Below, one piece after another: positions 18,898-28,120 of a stretch of DNA of 64,000 bases. The translations under genes were made by a program, and so were the position numbers. The stretch is taken from the NCBI GenBank assembly GCA_030272585.1, contig BSYQ01000007.1, positions 3,228,001 to 3,292,000 of the forward strand, in the 5' to 3' direction. A model generated the notes under the pieces. The model was not told the origin of the DNA and did not search any database. It saw only the letters and a list, made by a program, of their open reading frames with translations. Each line of letters starts with the position of its first letter. The first letter of the stretch is position 1. Source of the DNA: Bryopsis sp. KO-2023. Its lineage: Eukaryota; Chlorophyta; Ulvophyceae; Bryopsidales; Bryopsidaceae.

Positions 18898-19687
18898 ATG
18901 TATGTCAGCAATTCAGAAGGCAAGATGTTGGTGTATGAGGATGATCGGGGCAGAAAGGTAGTGTCGTGCCGAATCTGTCATGAACAATTGTCATATGTCA
19001 AGGGAGGCAGGATCCCCCTTTTGAATCATGCGGCCAAACACGGTATCCGGATCAGTTCCGAAATGGAAATCGCTGTCGCGGAAGGCTTTGAGGGCTGCCA
19101 TTTGAAAAGGCAAAAGGATCAGGACATGAAAACAGGCACATAAGGGGGTCGGATCAGTTCTTTTGGGACCCAGAAAACACTCCCGTTTGTGTCTAAATGG
19201 GGACCTAGTACCCGGGAGTTCCAGTCGTACCGGCACAAGGTTATGTGCTATCTGGTCAGCGTCGGGGCCCCCTTCAGGACAGTGGAAGATCAGCACTTCC
19301 GAGACATGTGCACTCAACTGAACGCATCTGCTCCGCCACTATCAGCGAAATCCTTGTCTCACCGGGTCGGACTGTCCTCCAACAGGCTTAAAAAAAAGAT
19401 GAAGGATATGGATCTGAGCAGATTCCGACTATGCTTTGTTGCTGATGGTTGATCTCAGCAACCCAAGCATTGGTTCGCGATGGGGGCTGTCTACATACAC
19501 CGGGACCCGGAACAGGATCTGTTCGAACTCAAGCGGATCAGTCTCGGGACCTGGGAAATGGAGGGTACAGCAACTGCTTTGGACATTTGCACAAAAATGA
19601 ACGAGATCAGGGAGGACTTTGATCTGACCGGATATCAGGCCAGCATCGTTACCGATCACGAGTCCAGAATGGGGGCAGCATGTGAAA
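18898..19687 (+). pseudogene. hAT transposase, N-terminal part
   Basis: A BED-type finger is visible (CRICHEQLSYVKGGRIPLLN then H-A-A-K-H), followed by three blocks in shifting frames or separated by short introns: up to 19143, 19189-19452, and 19480-19687. The last ends with YQASIVTDHESRMGAACEM, which fits the catalytic-core region containing an acidic residue. The gene is then broken by chromovirus C1 at TGAAA. An acceptor-like CCCTGCAG at 18797-18804 suggests an upstream exon, so the start is uncertain. In-frame stops after 19143 and 19452 suggest the gene is no longer functional. Confidence 0.7.
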
Positions 19688-19793
19688 TGATAGTAGTAGT
19701 AACTCGGGTTTGGGGTGTTATGTAGTACAATTGGGAGTACGACAGGGTTTATAGGGCAGGGGGCCCTCCTGTAAAAATTAATCTTCCCAGTGA

Positions 19794-19830
<37 letters not shown>

Positions 19831-19864
19831 TGCTTGTGTCTCGGGGTCCTAGACCCCCTTATCA
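19688..19864 (+). repeat. 5' LTR of C1
   Basis: 177 bp, TG...CA ends, containing (CT)n(GT)n at about 19796-19832. Identical by eye to the 3' LTR. Confidence 0.92.
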
Positions 19865-19866
19865 TT

Positions 19867-19878
19867 TGGTTTCGGAGC
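19867..19878 (+). promoter_or_regulatory. Primer-binding site of C1
   Basis: TGGTTTCGGAGC, two bases after the LTR. It resembles the initiator-Met-type PBS TGGTATCAGAGC of plant Ty3/gypsy elements. The same 12-mer follows the LTRs of three other families in this window. Confidence 0.75.
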
Positions 19879-20595
19879 AAGGCGAGGCCAGGCGCACCCC
19901 ACAGGAGAACTCGCGAACCCCCCCCCAAAGATCTGACCTTAGGGATTACTAAATCCCACAGATCTGGAACTCTGTGTTCCAGGGGTCGCGAGGAGAGCTA
20001 TCCTTCGAACGACGTGCTCGCGTCGTCGTTCGAAAACGTCAGGCGAAGTCGCAAAAGAATCGTTGTCCAGTGAACGAATTTCTGGAAACCTACAGATCTG
20101 TAGATCTAAAGGAAAACAAGGCGAAAGCACGACAACAGTGCAAGGAGAGCAACGATCGGCGTAAACCCGAAACGCGCAGGCGAACAACTGAAAGTGCGAA
20201 CCGGCGTAGGAAAGAACGTCGTCCGGAACGACCAACTTCCGTCGACTGACGCTTCTGCCAGTAACACGAAAAACAGTCGTTCTGGCAGGTGACTCATTGT
20301 CACTCTTTCCAGCGCGCAATCGGTTACCGCACCGCCTGAGTCACGACTGGTTCTACTGAATCACCGGCCAAGGTACTAACCTAGTCGGCTGACAGAACGC
20401 GAACGGGAAAGTAACACCCGACGTTGTCAAGTGTAAAACTCCTATCTATTTCTGACCTAGTAAGGTTCAAGAAAAGATAGCGACTAGGATTGCAACCAGA
20501 ACTGAAACAAGTTCGCATCCAAGGCACCAGAAAGTTTGGAAACTTTCCGGACACACTCCTATTACGTCAAAATTCCAGGAAATTCAAACAAAAAC
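19879..20595 (+). other. C1 leader between PBS and gag
   Basis: About 700 bases of untranslated leader. No long ORF begins with ATG. It probably carries packaging and dimerisation signals, which cannot be identified by eye. Confidence 0.5.
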
Positions 20596-23433
20596 ATGTC
20601 CGGCCAGACGCCGCCACAGCTACCACCTATTCCACCTCCTGAGGAGGAAGAGGTGGTGGATAACCAACTAATTCCCGTGGTTTATCCAGATGTGGTGCAC
20701 CCACCAGCGCAGCAAATACATGATTTGCAGTGGGACAGACATGTACCCGACCAGGTTGAGGAACCGGACGAAGACTTAGACTCGGAACAAGAGTCGGAAG
20801 AGTCCGGGGACGAGGAGTATGATGAGGATATGGAGGACGTCCCGACAATAGAAGTCACCAACATCCTTCACCATGAACATCAGCATATAAACGTCCACCA
20901 GCAGGAGGTGCACGTTCATGGTGTGGACGAGGGACAACTTAGGGACACAGCTGAGCATGTGTATGCCGCTGTCTCCTCGAATGTGCAAGAGGTCGCACAA
21001 AACCTGGAAGGACAAGTTCACGAGCAGGTTCAGCGTGCAGAGTCGACCTTAAAAGGCGACCTGAAAGAGGAATATGAGCAGTTCGTGCTCTATGTCAGGA
21101 AGGAGGCCCAGAAGCTGGTCAATCAAAATACTGAGTCTATAGAAAGACAACAGAAATTGTTAGACCACCAGCACAAATTGCTGGAACAGAATATAAGGTC
21201 CACAGAGCGGATCGACAGGAATCTGTTGGGTAAATACGATAACGAGGCTATTCTGCAAGAGCGACTCGATCGACTGCAGGAATCAGCCCGTACCCAAGCT
21301 GAAGCTGTTGATCAGACCAATGCGCTCAGGGAGAAACAAATTCTGTCTCTGCAAGCCTCTCTGACAAAAGTTGCTGAAGGTATGCGCCTACAGCAGACAA
21401 CGCTGGATAACCTAGCTCGGACTACTGATGAGTCTCGGTGCGAGCAAGTCGACCACCAAGGCCAGCTAGACACACTCTCAGGCTTGGTAAGCCAGAGCCT
21501 AAAAGTGTTGCGGGACTTACACCAAGCCGAAGAACAACGCAAACAAAGAAGAGCGGAACGAGGCAGTGTGAGTTCTGATGACACTGCAGGAGGACACAGG
21601 TCGATGCAACTGATGGAGAAATTTCTATCAGACGCGACAGAGAAACAGCAGACTTTGGAAAGTAATCTCTCCAAGTATGTTGACTCGAAGTTCAAAGAAA
21701 CACTGAGTGCGTGGAAAAAACGGGAGAAAGTTCGAGTCCCGGCTCAGGACCCAGTTGTAGTGGGTATGATGGGAGCAGGAACTGGCACGGTCACTTTGCC
21801 GGCCACGACAGCTGCAGCCACAAGCGTTCCTTTTGTGTCATCCACTCCTCTTACCAGTATCCCATTTCCGGTACCACCTGTTCCGGATTTGAGTACTTTT
21901 ACTGGTCTAACCACGTTAGGAGGATTGGGTGGTCGCAGCCCATCGACAACTGTCGCAGACTCCGTGGGTGGAGGTTCTCCATCTTCCTGGGGTTTATTTA
22001 CATCCCCAAGAACACGGACGGCATGGAGTCTTGCGCCGCCACAAACTATGGCAATGGGCGCACCATTCGGCCAAGCGGGTCAACTTGGCACAGCCAGACC
22101 CATACTTAGTGTCCCTGTAACGAGTGTGTTACCACCAACGACATCCATGTTAACACAACCACTGACGACAGTTCCGCTGTCTGTCTTCTATCCAATCCCG
22201 GCTCTTAACACCCAACCTGGTATGCAACCAGGAAACCAACCAGGCACCCAACCAAGTTTGGGACAATCCGTAAACCAATACGGAGCACCTTCCGCGAGTA
22301 ACCCGTATTACGGGTGGGGTTCTTATCCCTCAACTCCATCAAGCCAGCCACAGGGTGGAAATCGATCTGGTGGTGGTGGAGGGGGACCCGGAGGTGGACC
22401 TGGGGGTGGAGGCGGAGGCGGAGGAGGACCACCTGGAAGTGGAGGGGGATCTTTCCTTTCCGGACCAGGTGGAGGTGGGGGTGGTGGATGGCCGTACCAC
22501 CCAGGTGGCGGTGGAGGTGGCGGAGGTGGAGGTGGGGGTCCTCCAGACCCTAACCAAGGCTTTGCTGCTCCGCAAGATCGCCACGGACGGATTCCGTCAT
22601 CCGTTCGTATTCCTTTCCCAAAGGCCTTCTCAGGTGATGGTCAGCGATGGATCAGAGATTGGCAACTAGAAATGACGGTCTATTGCCAGACTTTGGACAT
22701 CGATGAGAGCGTATGGTTCAGGCTCTTCCGCAGTAACCTGACTGGAGCTGCTGCTCAGTGGCGAAACGTCCAGGATCTGCGTACAAGGGAAGGAAAAAGA
22801 CATCCAATCACAAATTGGATTGAGTTTGTTGAGGAACTGGTCCAAGCATTTGAACCCACCAGAATGTCTGATGTAGCCAGGCGCTCCTTACGGAACCTGA
22901 AACAGACTGGGTCAGTGCATCAGTACATTGTTGCTTTCCGAGAACAGGTGCTGAGGATTCCCAACATGACAGATGAAGAACAATACTTCTTCTTCGTGGA
23001 CGGGTTAAAGTTCCATATCAAACAACAAACTGTGGCTCAAGTGCCGCACGGCATTGAGTTGGCGATCCAGACGGCGGCTCGTCTTGATGCTATTGCCTCA
23101 TCCGGAGGAGGAAACTTTCGTGGCCGCGGACGGTGGCGCGGAGGTAAAGGCCGAGGCCAAAATAAAAAGCAAAACCAACCCCAAACTGATAAGGCAAACC
23201 AGATGGGTGGCCAACAGCAACCTCAGCCAGACCAGGCACAAAACATTGGCCAAGGTCGAGGTCGGGGACGGGGTGGTGGCCGAGGTCGCGGACGAGGTGG
23301 TGGCAGGAATCAAGGACGTGGAGGTGGAGGCGCAAATCCCAAATGCTATATGTGTGGAAAAACTGGACATATTCAAAGTAAGTGTCCAGAGGGCGAAAAG
23401 TTCAAGAAATGGTTAAACGAAAAAGCCGGATGA
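20596..23433 (+). CDS. gag: C1 Gag polyprotein
   Basis: 945 residues from ATG 20596 (the 20 codons upstream start with TTG, so were not used). Order: Pro/acidic N terminus with EEEE and DED runs; His-rich patch; long Gln/Glu coiled coil (about residues 120-400); Pro/Thr-rich linker; a poly-Gly/Pro segment (about 590-690); the retrotransposon gag capsid domain (about 700-840); RGG-rich basic region (about 855-930); and a CCHC knuckle CYMCGKTGHIQSKC near the end. It is unusually long for a Ty3/gypsy Gag, mainly because of the coiled coil. It ends TGA, overlapping pol by -1. Confidence 0.9.
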   Translation: MSGQTPPQLPPIPPPEEEEVVDNQLIPVVYPDVVHPPAQQIHDLQWDRHVPDQVEEPDEDLDSEQESEESGDEEYDEDMEDVPTIEVTNILHHEHQHINVHQQEVHVHGVDEGQLRDTAEHVYAAVSSNVQEVAQNLEGQVHEQVQRAESTLKGDLKEEYEQFVLYVRKEAQKLVNQNTESIERQQKLLDHQHKLLEQNIRSTERIDRNLLGKYDNEAILQERLDRLQESARTQAEAVDQTNALREKQILSLQASLTKVAEGMRLQQTTLDNLARTTDESRCEQVDHQGQLDTLSGLVSQSLKVLRDLHQAEEQRKQRRAERGSVSSDDTAGGHRSMQLMEKFLSDATEKQQTLESNLSKYVDSKFKETLSAWKKREKVRVPAQDPVVVGMMGAGTGTVTLPATTAAATSVPFVSSTPLTSIPFPVPPVPDLSTFTGLTTLGGLGGRSPSTTVADSVGGGSPSSWGLFTSPRTRTAWSLAPPQTMAMGAPFGQAGQLGTARPILSVPVTSVLPPTTSMLTQPLTTVPLSVFYPIPALNTQPGMQPGNQPGTQPSLGQSVNQYGAPSASNPYYGWGSYPSTPSSQPQGGNRSGGGGGGPGGGPGGGGGGGGGPPGSGGGSFLSGPGGGGGGGWPYHPGGGGGGGGGGGGPPDPNQGFAAPQDRHGRIPSSVRIPFPKAFSGDGQRWIRDWQLEMTVYCQTLDIDESVWFRLFRSNLTGAAAQWRNVQDLRTREGKRHPITNWIEFVEELVQAFEPTRMSDVARRSLRNLKQTGSVHQYIVAFREQVLRIPNMTDEEQYFFFVDGLKFHIKQQTVAQVPHGIELAIQTAARLDAIASSGGGNFRGRGRWRGGKGRGQNKKQNQPQTDKANQMGGQQQPQPDQAQNIGQGRGRGRGGGRGRGRGGGRNQGRGGGGANPKCYMCGKTGHIQSKCPEGEKFKKWLNEKAG
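23412..23418 (+). promoter_or_regulatory. -1 ribosomal frameshift site of C1
   Basis: GTTAAAC sits exactly in register (G TTA AAC) with the gag codons, 12 bases before the gag stop. It fits X-XXY-YYZ and is the heptamer used by some arteriviruses. A -1 slip leads straight into the pol frame. A downstream pseudoknot was not verified. Confidence 0.75.
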
Positions 23434-26400
23434 ACAGAGCCCAGACTCGTTCGGCGAAACGCAGAAGGGCACGCCGTCACAGATATAAGCAGCGCCAGAA
23501 ACTTCTTAGAAAAGAAAGGTTAGTTCGAAATGCAGAAGTGAATAAAAGAGCACAAGGGGAAATAGAAAAGAATGCTACCCAAGGTGCAGAGGGATCGATT
23601 ATGAGTGCTAAGTTGGAAACGCGATCCAGTAAGTGCAGCACGCTTACTAGGACAAGTTCAGAATCAAGTTCGGAACCTGTCGACTCTGTTCATGGAGACC
23701 TTGGTAGTCCTGAAGGAACTGAGAATTCGGTATCGTTCCCACCTCAAGGAACGAAACGAAGTCCGGAAGGAAGGGAACCCGCAAGGGAATCAAATAAGCC
23801 TGCCACTCGTTCACCACCAACTGACGAGTCAGCAGCCCCTGTTCAGGGAACAGGTAGAGGACAAAAAGTGGATGAAGGTCAGTATTCACCTTCTGAGCGT
23901 ATGTTACCACTAGGAGGTCCTAACCATTTGAAATTTATGGGATATGAGATCCGAGCCAGATTAGGAGGAGTACCGATCTCCGCCTATGTTGATTGTGGTG
24001 CAACGGAGAACTACATTACCAAGAAACTAGTCACGAGACTGAAACTCGAAACAACCGAGTGCAAAAAGGGAGTCACTTTGGCGGACGGAACCCTATGTTC
24101 ACTTGATCGGCGATGCGAAGACTTGCAGCTCAGGATGGGTACTTATACCACAACCCTTTCCGCAGACGTCTTCCCAAACCTTTCATATGACATGATACTA
24201 GGGCTTCCTTGGTTGATGCAGACCAATCCCAAACTGGACTTTGCAACAGGCACGCTCAAAGTTCCAGTGGGTGCTGGATGGACAACTGTTCCTATGAAGG
24301 AACGACCATCAGATTACTTACAGCACCTAGCACCGGCTATTGATACAGTCTCAGCGAAGAAGTTATTCTCGCTCGTGAAGAACAGTCCAGAAGTTGATCA
24401 GGCATACCTTGTGGTTGTGCGACCAACCACCCCGGAAGATATGGCACATCTCATGCAGTATCCATATCCGGGAATTCCAGAAGAGCGTTTGAACGCTACT
24501 GAAACCACACCAGCTTATCTCCAGCCGGATGTGGAAAAGGTAATGCATTCGGGTCTCGACCCAAAGATCAAGGCTGTCCTCACAAGGTTCAAGGATGTGT
24601 TCCCGAAAGACTTACCACCCGGCGTTCCTCCAGTCAGAAAAGGCCACGAATTTAAGGTGGACCTGGAGGACGAACAAATGACCCCAATCCACCGTCCCTT
24701 GTACAAACTCTCTCCAGCCGAGCTGGACGAAGTTAGGACACAGGTGGATTACCTCCTCGACCAAAGGAAGATCCGACCCTCCGAGAGTCCCTGGGGCGCA
24801 CCCATACTCTTTGTTCCCAAGAAAGACGGAGGGTTGAGAATGTGTGTGGATTACCGTTGGATAAACAAATTCACGGTAAAGAATAGGTATCCACTCCCTC
24901 TTCCTGAGGAGTTAATGGACCGTCTCGCCAGAGCGAAGATCTATACGAAGATCGACCTCCGCTCAGGCTACTGGCAGTTTCCCGTTCGACCCAAGGATAC
25001 TCCCAAGACGGCATTCCGGACGAGATACGGACATTTCGAATTTCTCGTGTGTCCGTTCGGAATGACCAACTGCCCAGCCCAGTTCCAGACCATGGTTCAG
25101 GATTTGCTGGGGGAGTTCCTTGACGAGTTTGTAGTGGTGTTTATCGACGACATCTTGGTCTTTTCCAACTCGGTGGAAGAGCACGTCGAGCACCTAAAAC
25201 TGGTCTTTGAACGGTTGCGGAAACATAAGTTGTACGCAAAAGCCAGTAAGTGCGAAGTAGGGGTAGCAGAGACGGACTACCTGGGGTATCATTTGTCGGA
25301 AAAAGGCCTTCAACCGATGCAGGATAAGGTTAAGGCTATTCAACAATGGAAGGAGTTAACTTCGGTCACTGATGTGCGAAGTTTCCTGGGAATGGTATCT
25401 TACTATCGTAAGTTCATTCCTGAGTTCGCTAGGATTGCGAGTCCCTTGACAGATCTAACCAAGAAGGATACTGTCTGGGAATGGGGGCTGAACCAACGCA
25501 ATGCCTACAACGAACTTAAGGATCGGATTAGCCGCGCACCGATCTTACTCCTTCCTGATCCGGCTAAGGAGTACACCGTAATAACGGATGCATCTGGAAC
25601 TGCATATGGAGCGGTTCTTACCCAGGATCATGGGAAAGGTTTGCAACCAATTGCATACCTTTCCAGACGATTAAAACCAGCTGAAACGCGATACTCCGCA
25701 TATGAGCGGGAGCTGGGGGCAATAGCATATGCTTTAGCCCAGTGGCGACACTACCTTGAGGGATGCGATGGGGGTGTGAAGGTGTTGACGGACCACAAAC
25801 CGATCACCCACTTCATGAACCAGAGCACGTTGTCGCGGACCCAAACCCGGTGGTTAAACTCAGGGTTTTTCCAATCCATAGGTCCAAAAATCGTCTATAT
25901 CCAGGGGAAAGCCAATGTCTTGGCTGATGCGTTATCCCGGAGCCTTCCTGGTCCGCCAGACCAGCTCAATAACCTCTCCACTTGGGAAGTGGCAGAGAAG
26001 GAGGCATGGAAAGAGGCTTTGAGAAGTGATGAACAACTCAAGCCTATTTTTGAAAGGATGGAACGAGGGGTTTCTCCGCAATACAAGCTGGACGACGGGT
26101 TCTTGTATTATACCAAGACAGACCCAGGTCCTAGTTTGCTTGTGGTCCCTGCTTCTTTCCAGAAACGGATTCTGGAAGAGCATCACGACGTTCCCAGTGC
26201 CGGTCATGTTGGAGCAGACCGCATGACCGAAGTACTTACCCGCAATTACTGGTGGAAAGGCGTTGGGTTAGCCGTAAAGGCATACGTGAAAACGTGCCCA
26301 ACTTGTCAACTAAACAAATCGGACTTGCAAAGACAGAAAGGTCTTTTGCAGCCGTTGCCTATCCCAGACCAGAAATGGGAACAGATCACGACGGACTTGG

Positions 26401-27500
26401 TTACCGACCTACCGTCTTCCCATGGCTTCACAGCAATCGCTGTCTTTGTAGACCGATTGACGAAGTATGCGAGGTTCGTACCCTGTAACAAAACTATCAC
26501 GGCGCCAGAATACGCAAAGCTGTTCGTGGAGAACATATACAAACACTACGGGCTGCCTAAAATCATAGTTTCGGATCGGGATCCAAGGTTCACAAGTTTG
26601 TTCTGGACCTCCCTTTTCAAACTTTTAGGTACTCAGCTCCGGATGAGCACTGCATACCATCCTCAAACGGATGGGCAGTCGGAAGTCACCATCCGGGTGC
26701 TGGAGGATTTCCTGCGTCCGTATGTGGAACGGTACCCAGACCGTTGGGTGGATTATTTGCCGACCGCGGAATTTGCCGCAAATAATTCACGGAATGTCTC
26801 CACAGGCTATGCGCCAGCCCATCTTCTGTATGGCCAGAACATGGGGCAGATAGTTGTTGCCAGGAAGGGAGTTCGGACGGGCGATGAATCGGAAATGGCG
26901 GCTGAGATGGTACGTCGAATGGACGACCAAATGCGAAACGCTAAGGCGAAATACGCAGAGGCACAGAACCGCATGTGCACCTCAGCAAACAAACGTCGAA
27001 GGAAAGTGGAGTTTCAGGTTGGCGATGAAGTGCTGGTACAAAGCAAGTATATTCCCCTTGCTTCACTTCAGAAAATCCCACCGAAAATCCGCCGACGATT
27101 TGTTGGACCTTTCCGGGTGGCTAGCCGAATTGGGGCTGTCGCCTACCGTCTTGACCTTCCCGACCACTGGAAAATCCACCCAACTTTCCATGTGTCGAAA
27201 CTGAAGGCTTACTCTCGGCTTGATGACGATCAGCGAGAGATAGACGCTCCAGAGGGGGAGCTAGTGGATGGAACCATCGAATTCGAGGTCGAGCGCATCC
27301 TCAGAGATCGGGGCACTACTCGCAAGGAGTACCTGATCCTTTGGAAGGGCTACGATTTGATGGAATCCACCTGGGAGCCAGAAAGCCACCTGGCCAATGC
27401 CCAGGACTTGCTTAAGGAGTACTTAGCCAACAAACCGGAAAATAAACAAGTGACCCAATCTAAGAAAAAGACTAGGGCCCAACGCAGAACTCGAACCTAA
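23418..27500 (+). CDS. pol: C1 Pol polyprotein (PR-RT-RH-IN-chromodomain)
   Basis: About 1360 residues after the predicted slip; the nominal start upstream is GTG. Domains in order: basic linker; aspartic protease with YVDCGATENY (Cys in place of the usual Ser/Thr after the catalytic Asp) and ILGLPWL; reverse transcriptase with LFVPKKDGG, KIDLRSGYWQ and the FIDD catalytic box; RNase H with ITDASGTAYG and YERELGAI; integrase HHCC finger ending CPTCQLNK and a D,D,E core (DLVTDL, SDRDPRF, HPQTDGQSE); a GPF-type module; and a C-terminal chromodomain (YLILWKGYDLMESTWEPE). The chromodomain classifies the element as a chromovirus and would direct integration to particular chromatin. Confidence 0.93.
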   Translation, partial: RKSRMNRAQTRSAKRRRARRHRYKQRQKLLRKERLVRNAEVNKRAQGEIEKNATQGAEGSIMSAKLETRSSKCSTLTRTSSESSSEPVDSVHGDLGSPEGTENSVSFPPQGTKRSPEGREPARESNKPATRSPPTDESAAPVQGTGRGQKVDEGQYSPSERMLPLGGPNHLKFMGYEIRARLGGVPISAYVDCGATENYITKKLVTRLKLETTECKKGVTLADGTLCSLDRRCEDLQLRMGTYTTTLSADVFPNLSYDMILGLPWLMQTNPKLDFATGTLKVPVGAGWTTVPMKERPSDYLQHLAPAIDTVSAKKLFSLVKNSPEVDQAYLVVVRPTTPEDMAHLMQYPYPGIPEERLNATETTPAYLQPDVEKVMHSGLDPKIKAVLTRFKDVFPKDLPPGVPPVRKGHEFKVDLEDEQMTPIHRPLYKLSPAELDEVRTQVDYLLDQRKIRPSESPWGAPILFVPKKDGGLRMCVDYRWINKFTVKNRYPLPLPEELMDRLARAKIYTKIDLRSGYWQFPVRPKDTPKTAFRTRYGHFEFLVCPFGMTNCPAQFQTMVQDLLGEFLDEFVVVFIDDILVFSNSVEEHVEHLKLVFERLRKHKLYAKASKCEVGVAETDYLGYHLSEKGLQPMQDKVKAIQQWKELTSVTDVRSFLGMVSYYRKFIPEFARIASPLTDLTKKDTVWEWGLNQRNAYNELKDRISRAPILLLPDPAKEYTVITDASGTAYGAVLTQDHGKGLQPIAYLSRRLKPAETRYSAYERELGAIAYALAQWRHYLEGCDGGVKVLTDHKPITHFMNQSTLSRTQTRWLNSGFFQSIGPKIVYIQGKANVLADALSRSLPGPPDQLNNLSTWEVAEKEAWKEALRSDEQLKPIFERMERGVSPQYKLDDGFLYYTKTDPGPSLLVVPASFQKRILEEHHDVPSAGHVGADRMTEVLTRNYWWKGVGLAVKAYVKTCPTCQLNKSDLQRQKGLLQPLPIPDQKWEQITTDLVTDLPSSHGFTAIAVFVDRLTKYARFVPCNKTITAPEYAKLFVENIYKHYGLPKIIVSDRDPRFTSLFWTSLFKLLGTQLRMSTAYHPQTDGQSEVTIRVLEDFLRPYVERYPDRWVDYLPTAEFAANNSRNVSTGYAPAHLLYGQNMGQIVVARKGVRTGDESEMAAEMVRRMDDQMRNAKAKYAEAQNRMCTSANKRRRKVEFQVGDEVLVQSKYIPLASLQKIPPKIRRRFVGPFRVASRIGAVAYRLDLPDHWKIHPTFHVSKLKAYSRLDDDQREIDAPEGELVDGTIEFEVERILRDRGTTRKEYLILWKGYDLMESTWEPESHLANAQDLLKEYLANKPENKQVTQSKKKTRAQRRTRT

Positions 27501-28120
27501 ACAGGGATCATTACCACTCTGTTCACGCTCGACTTAATACTATCCTTCCAGCTGGGGGAAAAATATTAAGCCGAGAAAGTCGATTTGGAATGCTATCCAG
27601 ATGGGATACCAAAAAGACTTAGGAAAAGAGCACCAAGTAGAACTCCCGGAAAAGCCGAGGGAAAGTTTCCATCTTTTCCTAGGGAAAGTTTCCATCTTTT
27701 CCGGCGAACGGGTTGCTATCTTTTCCCGTGACAGAACTGTAGACGGTTCGCAGGACGGGCTAGGGGTCAGTTTTCTTTCCGGGGAGGTTTACCTAACGCA
27801 CAACTCACACGCTCATAGCGACTGACAACAGGTGATGGGGACATTGGATCAAGTGATGGGTTAATGTCCGACCTGGAGGTCACGTGATTGCGCCGCAGGT
27901 GGAACTGAGTTGACATAAGCAAGTTAGGGTAAAATCAAATAGGCACGAACCCGTGTGGTGACGGCGACCTCCATAGAGTGTCACGTTACCGAGGTACGTT
28001 AGCTAATACGCCTAGCGTATCTTAAAGCGGACTTGCGATCATTTTGTCCTGGTTATTCTCGGCGCGCATACGGAAAAGTCGGAGACTAGTCGGAGAACTA
28101 AGCGCAGCCAGAAAAAGAGA
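27501..28120 (+). other. C1 spacer between pol and ORF3
   Basis: No convincing ORF. GGGAAAGTTTCCATCTTTTCC occurs twice in tandem at about 27659-27701. It could hold a promoter or splice acceptor for ORF3, but neither can be fixed by eye. Confidence 0.45.

Noticed and set aside
20536-20595. Gag start at 20536
   Set aside because: That codon is TTG; the first ATG in frame is 20596. The same reasoning moved starts for C2 gag (TTG), G3 (TTG), the Nudix gene (GTG) and the antisense Cys-rich exon (GTG).
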